Shown: positions 1 to 9,365, numbered from the stretch's first letter. The stretch: 64,000 nt of DNA from an uncultured Saprospiraceae bacterium (GCA_938016265.1 CALLWB010000052.1:39007-103006), one strand, 5' to 3'. Translations and numbers: made by a program. The notes: generated by a model from the letters alone, not told the origin.

Positions 1-1
1 T

Positions 2-730
2 ACAGAATACCTTGGGATCAATCTGGAATTTGAAGGAGAAACGCCTCTAAAAAAGAAGAAAGTGCGACAAGCACTTAATTATGCTATTGACCGGGAAAAA
101 ATGTTGAGAAACCTTCGCAACAACGTAGGACAACCTGCAAACGCTGGTTTTATTCCAAGAGGTTTGCCGTCTCACAATCCGATAAAAGTAAAGGGATATA
201 GCTACAACCCTCAAAAAGCGAGAACCTTACTTGAAGAGGCAGGCTACCCAAATGGAAAAGGATTGCCAGTTATAAAGTTATTTACTAATAATGATTATAA
301 AGATATTTGCACCTATTTAACGAAACAATGGGAGGAAATCGGAGTACAAACAGAAATAGAACTCATGCAATCTGCCGTTTTAAGAGATTTGATGGTAAAA
401 GGAAAGGCCCCATTGTTTAGAGCTTCCTGGATAGCAGACTACCCTGATGGAGAGAGTTTTTTGACTGTTTTTTATAGTAAAAATCCCGCGCCACCCAACT
501 ATACACGATTTAATAACGTTAAGTATGATGAATTATACGAACAAGCACTCGCTGAAAATGACAACACCAAACGTTATGATTTATATCACCAAATGGAGCG
601 CATCTTAATAGAAGAAGCTCCAGTAGTGTTTTTATTTTATGATGAAACCGCAAGATTCTCCAAAAAACAAGTATCTGGATTCAATAATAACGCCATTAAT
701 CTTTTGTCTGTCAAACGATTAAAATTTTGA
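2..730 (+). CDS. ABC transporter solute-binding protein, peptide/nickel type (C-terminal part)
   Basis: This is the C-terminal part of a family 5 extracellular solute-binding protein, which captures oligopeptides or similar ligands in the periplasm for an ABC importer. The reading frame is open from base 2, so the gene starts left of the window. The GTG at 62 lies inside the conserved stretch VRQALNYAIDREKM, which in this family is in the middle of the protein, so it is not a start. Further family marks are the PANAGFIP region, the YNPQKARTLLEEAGYPNG segment and the end of the ligand-binding lobe (RFNNVKYDELYEQAL, then YHQMERILIEEAPVVFLFY). The protein ends normally with TGA at 728-730. No permease or ATPase of a peptide importer follows, so the rest of the system is elsewhere or upstream. 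The ligand cannot be told from this piece. Confidence 0.9.
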   Translation, partial: TEYLGINLEFEGETPLKKKKVRQALNYAIDREKMLRNLRNNVGQPANAGFIPRGLPSHNPIKVKGYSYNPQKARTLLEEAGYPNGKGLPVIKLFTNNDYKDICTYLTKQWEEIGVQTEIELMQSAVLRDLMVKGKAPLFRASWIADYPDGESFLTVFYSKNPAPPNYTRFNNVKYDELYEQALAENDNTKRYDLYHQMERILIEEAPVVFLFYDETARFSKKQVSGFNNNAINLLSVKRLKF

Positions 731-735
731 TTATT

Positions 736-768
736 TTTGTGAACTTAAATTTAGTGGATTAATATTTG
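736..768 (+). promoter_or_regulatory. Possible Bacteroidota-type promoter of the OmpA-domain gene
   Basis: TTTG at 736-739 is followed after 20 bases by TAATATTTG (760-768), a one-base-longer variant of the TAnnTTTG -7 box. Transcription would start near 775, about 48 bases before the ATG at 823. The -7 box is imperfect, so this is only a candidate. Confidence 0.35.
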
Positions 769-822
769 CTAATGCTGAACTGAAAACCATTTGAAAATTA
801 ATTTATACAAAACTAACTTAAA

Positions 823-2883
823 ATGAAAAACCATTATTTTAGTTTAACGCTCGTATTATTATTTGTAAGCGTATCCCTATTTGGCCAAAATGTAAAGGTC
901 GAAGGGTACATTTTTGCAGAAAACAATACTGGCTTCCTAAATGATGTAACCGTAGGATTTTTTACACCCGATTCTATATTTATTGAATCGGTAAAATCTG
1001 ATGTGGAGGGAAAATTTGAGGCAGAACTCCCCGCAGGTAAAAATTATCGGGTAATTACGACAAAAAAAGGATTCCAAAAATCCGAAACCGAACTTTCTAC
1101 TGTAGGTAAAAAAACAGAAGAAACCGTTTATACAAAGATATCCATGGCAAGAGCACCAGGATATATCTTTGAGGCGACTTTATCTGAATTGGTTGGTGCA
1201 GACCACGAGGGGCCAATCGATGCGTTGACTGAGTGTACAATTGAGATTTACAACAATACAAAAAAGGAAGAGGTTCTTGTTTTAAAAAATCATCCAAGAC
1301 ACACCTTCTCCTTTACATTTGAAAAAGGGAACTCGTATACCCTGATGATCAGAAAGAAAGGGTTCTTCACTAAGCGACTACAGGCAAATGTTGATATCAA
1401 TGATTGTATTTTATGCTTTGAAGGTATTGGTACCATCCGACCAGGGGTAAGTGACAACTTATCAGCAGTAGGAGGACATAGCGCCGGTGTTCTAGGAACA
1501 GACATCAAACTAAAGAGAATCGAAATCGGTGAACCTATCGAAGTAAATAATATCTACTTTGACTTCGGGAAATGGGATATCACTCCTCTAGCAGAAATGG
1601 AATTAGAAAAATTGGCTGGAATCCTGAAGGATAATCCACACTTGTTGATTGAGCTTGGTGCACACACTGACTCAAGAGGTTTCGAAGATGAAAACTACGA
1701 GCTTTCCGCTAAAAGAGCGAGGTCAACAGTTGACCATCTTGTTTTTGAAGGTATTGATAAGAATAGAATGACGGCTAAAGGATATGGGGAATCAACCTTG
1801 AAAAATAAATGTAAAAGTAAAGTCCCTTGTTCTGATGAAGAACATCAAGTAAACAGAAGAACAGAATTCAAAGTATTAGGATATACTTCAAAAGACCCTT
1901 ACGAAGATAAAAGTTTGCGTCAAATTATTTTTGATGAACAGGTTGATGCAATGGTTGCCGGATATGAAGAAAATACGGTCATCATGGTTCCTGAAGACGG
2001 CAAAGCTCCAGTAAATCTAGAACGTGATAAAGAAGGGAAAGTACTCCCAGGACAAGAAGGCATCGTAGTGGTTCCTCCATTACCAGAAGGAGAAGAAGCA
2101 AAGGGAGTAGCCAACGATCTATTAGGAGGAAATACCGAAACAGTAAAAATCGGATCCCAGGAGGCAGAAGTAGTGAAACCAACCCTTGGAAAAGGCCAAG
2201 AAAGCATCACCAATCCAGAATTGGAAATCATCCCTGATCCTATTGAAGATGCAGTGAAACCTGCTCTTGGTAAAGGAACTTCTAAGGCTACCGAAATAAT
2301 AGAAATTGTGGAAGATCCTGAAATGCCTGAACCGTTAGAAAAAGTGATCACCGCTACAACACGACCTGCTACAACATCACCGGCAGTAGTAGAAATCGTA
2401 GAGGAAATTGTTCCTGAAATAGCAGAACCTGTTGAAAAAGTAATAACAACAACGACACAACCTGCAACTCCTAACGTCGATCCAATTGCAGGAGACGTAG
2501 ACTTAGAAACAGCCATCGCAGCACAAATTGCAAATATTGAGGCCGAAGTAGAAATGGAAGAAGCCATCGAGGAAGGAGGAGCAGATACAGTAAAAGAAAT
2601 AGACAATAGCACTCCACAAGTGACAAAATTAGATAAATCCTATACTGGTTTTAAAATCGAAATACTAAGCTCTGAGGAAGAATTACCTCTTACACATGCT
2701 ATTTTTAAAGAATTCGGAAAAATAGATGTTGAGTTAAACGTTGATAAAAAATTCCATTACCTAATGGGTGATTTTAGAAATGGGAATCTGGCGGAAGCAT
2801 TTTTAGCTCGATCCGTAAAACCAAGATACAGCTCTGCTAAAGTAGTTCATTATCAAGGAGGTGAGCGTTTTAAAATAGACTAA
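823..2883 (+). CDS. OmpA-domain envelope protein with Glu/Pro-rich tail and SPOR-like end
   Basis: A 686-residue exported protein. Residues 1-21 form a signal peptide ending in LFGQ. Two beta-rich segments of carboxypeptidase-regulatory type follow (about 25-105 and 113-195). An OmpA peptidoglycan-binding domain covers about 242-354, with NNIYFDFGKWDITP, GAHTDSRG (Asp283), LSAKRARSTVDHL (Arg300) and VNRRTEF. In most relatives the OmpA domain closes the protein. Here about 330 residues follow: a Glu/Pro/Thr-rich low-complexity part with duplicated phrases (VKPTLGKGQ and VKPALGKGT; EPLEKVITATTRPAT and EPVEKVITTTTQPAT), then a final 75 residues (about 612-686, starting GFKIEILSS) whose pattern resembles a SPOR domain. 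The likely role is linking the outer membrane to peptidoglycan (family knowledge); the tail's role is unknown. A strong terminator follows, so the gene is probably monocistronic. Confidence 0.85.
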   Translation: MKNHYFSLTLVLLFVSVSLFGQNVKVEGYIFAENNTGFLNDVTVGFFTPDSIFIESVKSDVEGKFEAELPAGKNYRVITTKKGFQKSETELSTVGKKTEETVYTKISMARAPGYIFEATLSELVGADHEGPIDALTECTIEIYNNTKKEEVLVLKNHPRHTFSFTFEKGNSYTLMIRKKGFFTKRLQANVDINDCILCFEGIGTIRPGVSDNLSAVGGHSAGVLGTDIKLKRIEIGEPIEVNNIYFDFGKWDITPLAEMELEKLAGILKDNPHLLIELGAHTDSRGFEDENYELSAKRARSTVDHLVFEGIDKNRMTAKGYGESTLKNKCKSKVPCSDEEHQVNRRTEFKVLGYTSKDPYEDKSLRQIIFDEQVDAMVAGYEENTVIMVPEDGKAPVNLERDKEGKVLPGQEGIVVVPPLPEGEEAKGVANDLLGGNTETVKIGSQEAEVVKPTLGKGQESITNPELEIIPDPIEDAVKPALGKGTSKATEIIEIVEDPEMPEPLEKVITATTRPATTSPAVVEIVEEIVPEIAEPVEKVITTTTQPATPNVDPIAGDVDLETAIAAQIANIEAEVEMEEAIEEGGADTVKEIDNSTPQVTKLDKSYTGFKIEILSSEEELPLTHAIFKEFGKIDVELNVDKKFHYLMGDFRNGNLAEAFLARSVKPRYSSAKVVHYQGGERFKID

Positions 2884-2902
2884 ATTCTGTCGAAAAATAC
2901 TA

Positions 2903-2942
2903 AAAAAGCCAGCTTGAATAACTTCTCGAGCTGGCTTTTTTT
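2903..2942 (+). terminator. Rho-independent terminator after the OmpA-domain gene
   Basis: A 12-bp perfect stem (2903-2914 with 2929-2940, core AAGCCAGCT / AGCTGGCTT) with a 14-base loop runs into a T-tract, 20 bases after the stop codon. Confidence 0.9.
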
Positions 2943-3006
2943 CTTAGTAAGAAAAATCGTTTGAGTAAAATTTGTATTTTGTTGGTCAAAATAAGCAGTA
3001 GACAAT

Positions 3007-3837
3007 ATGCAACAATCAGAATTTAACTGGAGAACAAGAGACGGGATTAACATTTTTGCAAAAATTTGGAAACCAGAAAGTGAGGCGCAGGCAGTAATTT
3101 GTTTAGTACACGGGATGGGCGAACACTGCTCCAGATATCAACACCTTGCAGATTATTACACCAAAAAAGGATACGCCATCATTGCAAATGATCATCGTGG
3201 TCATGGGAAATCGGATGGCAAACGGGGACATTGCCCTAACTACTCCGTTTTTATGGATGAAATTAGCAGACTTCTAGAGGAGGCAGAATCCCGTTTTCCT
3301 GAAAAACCTGTTTATCTGTATGGCCACAGCCTAGGAGGTAATCTGGTGTTGAACTACTTGCTTAAACACAAACCAAAAATCCAAGGAGTAGTTGCTACAT
3401 CTCCATGGATACGACTGGCTTTTGCTCCACCAGCTTTTATGATCATGCTTGGGAAAGTTGCCAGAAAAATTGCTCCCTCTTTTTCTCAAAGTAGTAACCT
3501 GGATACCAAACATTTGAGCCATGATCAACAAGTCATTGACAAATACATTAACGATCCGTTAATACATGACAAAATCTCTTCAGAAATGGGTATGGCAGTT
3601 ATGGATGCCGGTGAATGGCTACTCAGTTCCCAATCAAAAGTTGATATCCCCCTCCTGCTAATGCATGGTACGGGCGACCAAATCACCTCCTCAGACGCCA
3701 CCGTTGAGTTTTCAAAATTAGTATCAGGAGATGTTACTTTAAAACTTTGGGATGGTCTTTATCATGAAATGCACAATGAAGTAAACCCTACTCAGCTATT
3801 TGATTTCACACAACAGTGGCTGGAAAGTAAAAAGTAA
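3007..3837 (+). CDS. Alpha/beta hydrolase, monoacylglycerol lipase / lysophospholipase-like
   Basis: A 276-residue soluble alpha/beta hydrolase of the serine aminopeptidase S33 / monoglyceride lipase group, which cleaves acyl esters such as monoacylglycerols or lysophospholipids. Seen in the sequence: the oxyanion motif LVHGMGEH (34-40), NDHRGHGKSDG (61-71), the nucleophile elbow GHSLGG with Ser108, a probable acid Asp224 in HGTGDQ, and a probable base His253 in LYHEMHNE. The length is typical. There is no signal peptide, so it is predicted to be cytoplasmic. The substrate is an inference from the family; no neighbour narrows it. The upstream terminator indicates that it has its own promoter in the short gap before it. 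Confidence 0.88.
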   Translation: MQQSEFNWRTRDGINIFAKIWKPESEAQAVICLVHGMGEHCSRYQHLADYYTKKGYAIIANDHRGHGKSDGKRGHCPNYSVFMDEISRLLEEAESRFPEKPVYLYGHSLGGNLVLNYLLKHKPKIQGVVATSPWIRLAFAPPAFMIMLGKVARKIAPSFSQSSNLDTKHLSHDQQVIDKYINDPLIHDKISSEMGMAVMDAGEWLLSSQSKVDIPLLLMHGTGDQITSSDATVEFSKLVSGDVTLKLWDGLYHEMHNEVNPTQLFDFTQQWLESKK

Positions 3838-4077
3838 AATCAAAAATTGACTTCTCTATTTTTACCACCGACTTAACCAAAATTAAGTCCGGATAGTAAT
3901 TTATTGTATGGTACTTAAATAAAAGAGAGTAATGCGGTGAATCTATATCCCAGCAATAGACAAACATAAAAAATATTCCTATTCCAAAAAACAAAATAAT
4001 TTGATTAGGAAATTCACTAATTTTATACTGATAAAAGCAGAGTAAATGGTTAATATTCAAGACAAACCAGCAACACA

Positions 4078-6969
4078 GTGAAAACAATTAACTCCACCTC
4101 CTTAATCCTAACTTTCCTAACCAGCCTATTCCTAACCACTCTCCATGCCCAACACAACTGGGTTCGTACAAATCCTGGAGGAGGAGGCTCTTTCAGCACA
4201 ATTGAACAAGGCCCGCCTGCAGCTAATGGAGCGGGACAGATCATAGCAGGTAGCGACTTGAGCGGCGCATACTATAGTTGGAATGGAGGCCAATCCTGGA
4301 ATGTCTACGGTTCTAGTCGCGGAGTAACGTCCACACATATTGGAGGAGTCGGATTTCACCCTACCAATCCAGATATTTTTTTCCTGGCTTCTGATGATGG
4401 GATCTTCAAAAGCGCAACTGGTGGTGGATATTTTTATAAAGTTTTACAGAATGGCTATATCACCGATGTTCGGGTTGCTCCTAGCAATCCTAATATAGTT
4501 TATGCAGCCTCTCACTCAGCATGGGCAGCGGCGAATGGACAAGTATATAAGTCGAATGATGGAGGAGATACCTGGTCATTAGCCAGCAACAGCACGCTTC
4601 CTAGTGGTCTACGAATATTAAAATTGAGAATTCACCATACCAACTCCAATGTGGTCTATCTCGTAACAGGAAAATCCAGGCCTGTGCCCAATGGACCTGC
4701 TAGAGTTTTTCGATCTATGGACGGTGGTCTAAGTTGGACAGAGATCGCTCCTTCAAATGATCAGATCATGGATATTGCCCTCGATCCAATCGATAGCGAC
4801 GTCGTCTATGTGAGTACCATGCAAGACATCACTAATGGAAATGGCGAATGCATCGCCGGCAATAAAGGCAATCTCTACAGAAGCACCAACCAAGGAACTA
4901 ATTGGACCAATATTGCGAACTATGGGGGCGTCATTTTTATTCCATCTACTAACAATCAAACCATTCGACTCATCGACCCAAGATGTCCATTTGATTGGTT
5001 TGCAGATGCTGGAACCTGGACAAGTACCGACTATGGATCCAACTGGACTCGTACTGGCGATCCATCTACTTGGGGAAAAGGCTATCAAGCCAATGCCCTG
5101 CCCTTTTGGTCTTACGGAGAAAGTTATAATGGCCTATGCAAGACAATTAGCGGCAGCTTGACAGTCCCGGATGCAATATTCTGGTGCAATCCACAATGGA
5201 CCTACGGTTCTTTCGATGGTGGAAATGCCTTCAATCACTTGCATACTAATGAAACTAGCCTCGGCACCAACTTCTGGCAATCCACTGGCGTGGACAACGT
5301 CGTAATGCTCGACATTGACATCAATGAAACAAACACCAATGAGATGTATATCGGTTTTGCCGATCTGGGATTGTTTCGAAGCGTGGATGGTGGGCTGAGT
5401 TGGCAAATGTCCAATGATGTCGCTTATACAGGGAACTGGGATGGCAACGGAGGGAACACCAATAGTGTACTTTGTGATCCTGATCGGCCCGGTAAGGTTT
5501 GGGCATGCCAACAAGGAGACTCTGGAGAGCCTGCTTATCTAATATCCAGTTCGCTGGCAGGTGCACCCAACTCCTGGGCGACCAGCAATAATGGGTTGCC
5601 CCAAGGCACTTTTTTACTAGGACTTTCTCTGGACAGAACCAGTCCTTCAATAAATAGGACACTCTATGTCACCATGGATGGCAATGTATACAAAAGTCAG
5701 GATGATGGAGCCAATTGGTCTCTTGTGCTAAGTAATGGAAGCTTGTATTTTACTGCAGTAGATGCAATAAATGGGTCTAAAGTTTATGCTGGAGGAGCAG
5801 ATGGTCTTTATTATTCCTCGAATAGTGGTAGTACCTGGACAAAAATTTATACAATTGGAGCTAGCGGAAATACCTGGCCCTTTGATAATTATTATGTAGG
5901 AATTTCTGATATAGAAGTGGATCCTAGTATTGAAGGTATCGTGCATATAACCGTATACGGTACAAGTGTCGGTGGTATCTTCAGTAGTGAAGATGGTGGA
6001 AATAGCTGGGTCACTTTGTATTCTAGTCCTTATATGCGCTGTTTGGATATCTATGGAGCAAACAACCAAATTATGTATGCAGGGTCTAGTTTTGCCTATT
6101 ACTCAGGAGGCTACGATCCATTATCTGAGGGTGTATTGGCTAGCACAGATGGCGGCCTCACTTGGTCTACAGTCAATGAAGATATGCCCTGGAAATCAGC
6201 CGTCACTATGGAGTTTCAAAATGGCCCTACCCCAAACATTTTTGTAGGGTCTTCTGGTTCCGGGTTTCAATATGCACAAGTACCTGGCAGTTATTCTCTG
6301 GATTTAGATATACAGGTGGCTTTGGAGGGCGCCTACAATGATTTTACGGGTACAATGACGAATCAACTCCAGCAAAAAGGATTGCTTCCAGCAGGTCAAT
6401 CTTACAATGCGGCTCCATGGAATTATTTTGGGACGGAAGGGCAAGGCTGGAGCAATACGGACTATCCTTCTGGAAGCGTAGACTGGGTTTTGGTCTCTCT
6501 CCGAACCGACGTTGGCAAAAGTACTGAAGTAGCACGGGCAGCGGGTCTACTGCTAGTAGATGGCTCAATTTTCTTTCCTGATAATGAGTCCTTTCCAAGT
6601 ACATTAGGGACCGAATTTTACATTGTAGTGCAACATAGAAACCATATTGGAGCAATGAGTCCTTCTCAAATTATAGTAGATGGTACTAGCCTTTCCTATG
6701 ATTTTCGCTCAGCCGATAGCTATGCAGATGCTGGGGCTGGTCAGAAAAATAAATCAGGGACGTGGGTGTTGTATGCTGGGGATGGCGATCAAGTTACTGA
6801 TCCTGCAGGTTATGATATAAATGGCGCCGACGGGGTAAAATGGAATTTACTAAATGGCACTTTCAACCAGTATCTAATTGAAGATTTTAACTTGGATGGG
6901 GAAGCAACAGGGGCGGACAAACTGATCTGGTCGATAAACAATGGTGTGTTTTCTTCTCTTGAGAAGTAG
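4078..6969 (+). CDS. Secreted Asp-box (BNR) beta-propeller protein with dockerin-like C-terminus
   Basis: A 963-residue secreted protein. It starts at GTG 4078 because a clear signal peptide follows (LTSLFLTTLHAQ); no nearby ATG would include that peptide. At least ten Asp-box motifs of the form S-x-D-G-G-x-x-W are visible, for example SNDGGDTW, SMDGGLSW, SQDDGANW, SEDGGNSW and STDGGLTW. They indicate one or two large beta-propellers as in sialidases, VPS10-like proteins and GH74 glucanases. Residues about 737-963 form a separate C-terminal module with APWNYFGTEGQGW, DWVLVSLRT and VVQHRNHIG, ending in two EF-hand/dockerin-like loops (DINGADG near 913, DFNLDGEATGAD near 935). I know this tail from other Bacteroidota surface proteins but not its function. 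Polysaccharide or glycan binding is a guess from the fold. No type A sorting signal is evident. Confidence 0.8.
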   Translation: MKTINSTSLILTFLTSLFLTTLHAQHNWVRTNPGGGGSFSTIEQGPPAANGAGQIIAGSDLSGAYYSWNGGQSWNVYGSSRGVTSTHIGGVGFHPTNPDIFFLASDDGIFKSATGGGYFYKVLQNGYITDVRVAPSNPNIVYAASHSAWAAANGQVYKSNDGGDTWSLASNSTLPSGLRILKLRIHHTNSNVVYLVTGKSRPVPNGPARVFRSMDGGLSWTEIAPSNDQIMDIALDPIDSDVVYVSTMQDITNGNGECIAGNKGNLYRSTNQGTNWTNIANYGGVIFIPSTNNQTIRLIDPRCPFDWFADAGTWTSTDYGSNWTRTGDPSTWGKGYQANALPFWSYGESYNGLCKTISGSLTVPDAIFWCNPQWTYGSFDGGNAFNHLHTNETSLGTNFWQSTGVDNVVMLDIDINETNTNEMYIGFADLGLFRSVDGGLSWQMSNDVAYTGNWDGNGGNTNSVLCDPDRPGKVWACQQGDSGEPAYLISSSLAGAPNSWATSNNGLPQGTFLLGLSLDRTSPSINRTLYVTMDGNVYKSQDDGANWSLVLSNGSLYFTAVDAINGSKVYAGGADGLYYSSNSGSTWTKIYTIGASGNTWPFDNYYVGISDIEVDPSIEGIVHITVYGTSVGGIFSSEDGGNSWVTLYSSPYMRCLDIYGANNQIMYAGSSFAYYSGGYDPLSEGVLASTDGGLTWSTVNEDMPWKSAVTMEFQNGPTPNIFVGSSGSGFQYAQVPGSYSLDLDIQVALEGAYNDFTGTMTNQLQQKGLLPAGQSYNAAPWNYFGTEGQGWSNTDYPSGSVDWVLVSLRTDVGKSTEVARAAGLLLVDGSIFFPDNESFPSTLGTEFYIVVQHRNHIGAMSPSQIIVDGTSLSYDFRSADSYADAGAGQKNKSGTWVLYAGDGDQVTDPAGYDINGADGVKWNLLNGTFNQYLIEDFNLDGEATGADKLIWSINNGVFSSLEK

Positions 6970-7200
6970 AATTTGTTTTTTACTAGAAGTAGAACGTATT
7001 ATCCAAAACCTTCTAGCTGATCGTATTTTTGGAAAAATATTCCATATAATTATTAAAAAAACTTATTTTGCAGCCGATTTCAACAAACCTTGATAGTTAG
7101 CAACAACAATTGCTTATCTCCGTACAAAGAAATCGAACGTTTCTTGTAATTAACATGGAGGATTCAAAACATAATTCCTTCAACAAAACAACTAAAAAAA

Positions 7201-7518
7201 ATGAGTACTGCTAAAGAATTATTAAAATCACTAGAAGAAAATTTCGACGGTAGTAAAGTAGATGCCAACACCCTTTTTCACTTTGTTTTAGAAGGCGATA
7301 GTGGTGGAGATTTTACTGTAGAAATAGAAGATGGCGCTTGCAAAGTTTCTGAAGGATTGACAGGAGATGCAAAATGTGTGGTCAAATCAACTGATCAAAC
7401 TTTTATTGATGTATTAACCAAGAAAGTAAATCCAACAATGGCTGTTATGAGCGGAAAACTCAAGATTAGCAATATTGGAGAAATGATGAAATTTGCTAAG
7501 CCTTTCGGCCTAATGTAA
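7201..7518 (+). CDS. SCP2 sterol-binding domain protein
   Basis: A 105-residue protein that consists only of an SCP2 (sterol carrier protein 2) fold. The order of conserved phrases fits the family: an N-terminal helix (MSTAKELLKSLEENF), the beta-sheet part FHFVLEGDSGGDFTVEIEDG, then a DVLTKKVNPTMAVMSGKLKISN stretch with the helix that closes the lipid tunnel and the ending MMKFAKPFGLM. Members bind acyl chains or other hydrophobic ligands, but the bacterial ligand is generally unknown. It has no signal peptide, so it is cytoplasmic. The ATG is preceded only by an A-run (7193-7200), with no purine-rich ribosome site, as is usual in Bacteroidota. A terminator follows, so the gene stands alone. 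Confidence 0.88.
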   Translation: MSTAKELLKSLEENFDGSKVDANTLFHFVLEGDSGGDFTVEIEDGACKVSEGLTGDAKCVVKSTDQTFIDVLTKKVNPTMAVMSGKLKISNIGEMMKFAKPFGLM

Positions 7519-7572
7519 AATAATTGGTTACTTTCATAATCAATGAAGTAACGAACATTCCCTTTTTTATAG

Positions 7573-7606
7573 ATACCTGTTGCTGAACACAACAGGTATT
7601 TTTTTG
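7573..7606 (+). terminator. Rho-independent terminator after the SCP2 gene
   Basis: A 10-bp perfect stem, ATACCTGTTG (7573-7582) with CAACAGGTAT (7590-7599), has a 7-base loop and runs into seven T residues. Confidence 0.92.
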
Positions 7607-7636
7607 TCTATTAATTTGACGACTTCGTCATTAGAA

Positions 7637-7667
7637 TTTCGGGATACCAATACAATGATTAACTTTG
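7637..7667 (+). promoter_or_regulatory. Promoter of the ABC exporter pair, probably leaderless
   Basis: TAACTTTG (7660-7667) matches the -7 box TAnnTTTG exactly, and TTTC (7637-7640, one base off TTTG) lies 19 bases before it. The ATG at 7672 begins only four bases after the box, so the transcript would start at or next to the start codon. Confidence 0.5.
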
Positions 7668-7671
7668 ATAT

Positions 7672-8553
7672 ATGATTTTGAAAGTCGATAATTTGGTCAA
7701 AAAGTATGGTGCTGTCACGGCAGTTAACAATTTGTCATTGGAAGTCCACAAAGGACAGGTTTTCGGCATTCTAGGGCCCAATGGAAGCGGCAAAACAACC
7801 ACCCTTGGTGTGGTAATGGGCGTCATAAAGTCAGATAGTGGTTCCTTTTCTTGGTTTGGAGAAAACCAGCCGCAAAAGGCAAGAGGGCAGATTGGCACTT
7901 TACTCGAAACGCCCAATTTCTATCCATACATGAATGCGGTTGACAACCTAAAAGTGGTTGCCCACATCAAAAAAACAGCGCAGCCAAAAATCGACGAGCT
8001 ACTCGAAATGGTCAACCTGAAGGATCGAAAAAAATCAAAATTTACGACCTATTCCCTAGGAATGAAACAACGATTGGCCATCGCGGCCGCCATGATCTCC
8101 GACCCGGAAGTCCTAGTGCTAGATGAGCCAACCAACGGATTGGATCCAGAAGGAATTGTTGAAGTTAGAAATCTGATTCTCCAAATTGCAAAAAAGGGGA
8201 AAACAATCATTCTGGCTAGCCATATGCTGGATGAAGTAGAAAAAATTTGCTCACACGTGGCCATTATCAAAAAGGGAGCGTTGCTTTCTGTTGGTGGTGT
8301 AGGTGCGATCATCAATAAACAACAGACCGTAGAAATTGGAACAGAAGACCAGACCCAGCTAAATGCGTTGCTGGAAAAATGCACGTTTATCCACTCCTTT
8401 TCCCCTACGAAACTAGGATACGAACTCGTTTTGAAAGATGAATTCTCCGCAGCGGATCTAAACAAATACTTTTTTGACAACCACCTTGTCCTCACTCATC
8501 TGCTAGTAAAAAACAGAAGCTTAGAACAAGAATTTTTAGAAATCACCCAATAA
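7672..8553 (+). CDS. ABC transporter ATP-binding protein (ABC-2 exporter type)
   Basis: A 293-residue ATPase subunit of an exporter of the CcmA/NatA/bacitracin-resistance group. It carries Walker A GPNGSGKT (35-42), the signature SLGMKQR (128-134), Walker B VLVLDEP with Asp151 and Glu152, the D-loop NGLDPEG and the switch histidine in LASHML (His184). The C-terminal 80 residues are the variable extension typical of this group. The permease begins two bases after the stop codon, so the two subunits are almost certainly co-translated. The substrate is unknown. Similarity to GldA of gliding bacteria is expected for any ATPase of this group and does not prove a gliding role. Confidence 0.92.
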   Translation: MILKVDNLVKKYGAVTAVNNLSLEVHKGQVFGILGPNGSGKTTTLGVVMGVIKSDSGSFSWFGENQPQKARGQIGTLLETPNFYPYMNAVDNLKVVAHIKKTAQPKIDELLEMVNLKDRKKSKFTTYSLGMKQRLAIAAAMISDPEVLVLDEPTNGLDPEGIVEVRNLILQIAKKGKTIILASHMLDEVEKICSHVAIIKKGALLSVGGVGAIINKQQTVEIGTEDQTQLNALLEKCTFIHSFSPTKLGYELVLKDEFSAADLNKYFFDNHLVLTHLLVKNRSLEQEFLEITQ

Positions 8554-8555
8554 CA

Positions 8556-9365
8556 ATGCTGCGACTCCTTCAATTAGAATGGTTAAAACTAAAGCCCAAT
8601 GCTACCTTTCGGGTCTTTGTGCTCCTGTATTTTTTGGCATTGCCGTTGTTTTTTCCGATTGGGCTATTTATGGATTTCCCGAAGGAGTTTTCCATTTTGA
8701 GTATTTATTCCTTCCCTGATGTATGGTCGTTTGCCGGGTATTTGGGGAGTTGGCTTACTTTTTTCTGTTTTGGTTTTCTAGGGGTTCTGATGATTACCAA
8801 TGAATATGCCTTCAAAACGCTTCGACAAAACATTATGACTGGTTTGACCAGAAGTGAGTTTTTGGCCAGCAAACTAATAATGTTTGGCGCAATCAGTTTA
8901 TTCGCAACTATTTATTATTGCATAGTCGTCCTAGGATATGGATATTCCAATACCGACTTCATCATCAACTCCAAAGTACTGGAGCAGACCTATTTGATTC
9001 CTTCCTATTTCCTTCAATGTTTTGGCTATATGTGTGTCGGATTTTTTATTGGTTTTCTGGTAAAACGTTCAGGACTAGCAGTGTTTTTATTGTTGTTTTA
9101 CACGTTTTTTATTGAAAATATTTTCCGACAGGTTATTCATTTTAATATAGCTCCCGGACCTTTAGTCAATTATTATCCTATGAATTCGCTGGAAGACTTG
9201 GTACCGCTGCCACTCCGACAGCTAAAATTTGCTCAAAATCAAGCCTGGCAAAGAGACAACGTCGAGTTTTTATTAACCCAAACAGAGGCAATATTAGTAT
9301 CGAGTTGTTGGATTGGGATTATTATTGGAATGATTTATCTAATCCTGAAGAGGCGTGATTTGTAA
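8556..9365 (+). CDS. ABC-2 type permease
   Basis: A 269-residue membrane protein with about six hydrophobic segments (near residues 20-37, 58-80, 103-125, 143-165, 170-190 and 245-265). The motif NEYAFKTLRQNIMTGLTRSEF after the second segment, a coupling region between membrane helices, is typical of ABC-2 permeases. It is the membrane partner of the ATPase just upstream (two-base gap). The first residues (MLRLLQLEWLKLKP) match the usual amphipathic N-terminus of the family. No accessory or substrate gene is linked, so the exported compound cannot be inferred. Confidence 0.9.
   Translation: MLRLLQLEWLKLKPNATFRVFVLLYFLALPLFFPIGLFMDFPKEFSILSIYSFPDVWSFAGYLGSWLTFFCFGFLGVLMITNEYAFKTLRQNIMTGLTRSEFLASKLIMFGAISLFATIYYCIVVLGYGYSNTDFIINSKVLEQTYLIPSYFLQCFGYMCVGFFIGFLVKRSGLAVFLLLFYTFFIENIFRQVIHFNIAPGPLVNYYPMNSLEDLVPLPLRQLKFAQNQAWQRDNVEFLLTQTEAILVSSCWIGIIIGMIYLILKRRDL

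Noticed and set aside
1920..2612. Long open frame antisense to the OmpA-protein tail (230 codons)
   Set aside because: It mirrors the Glu/Pro/Thr-rich codons of the real gene, giving a Ser/Ile/Thr-rich product with no start context or domain.
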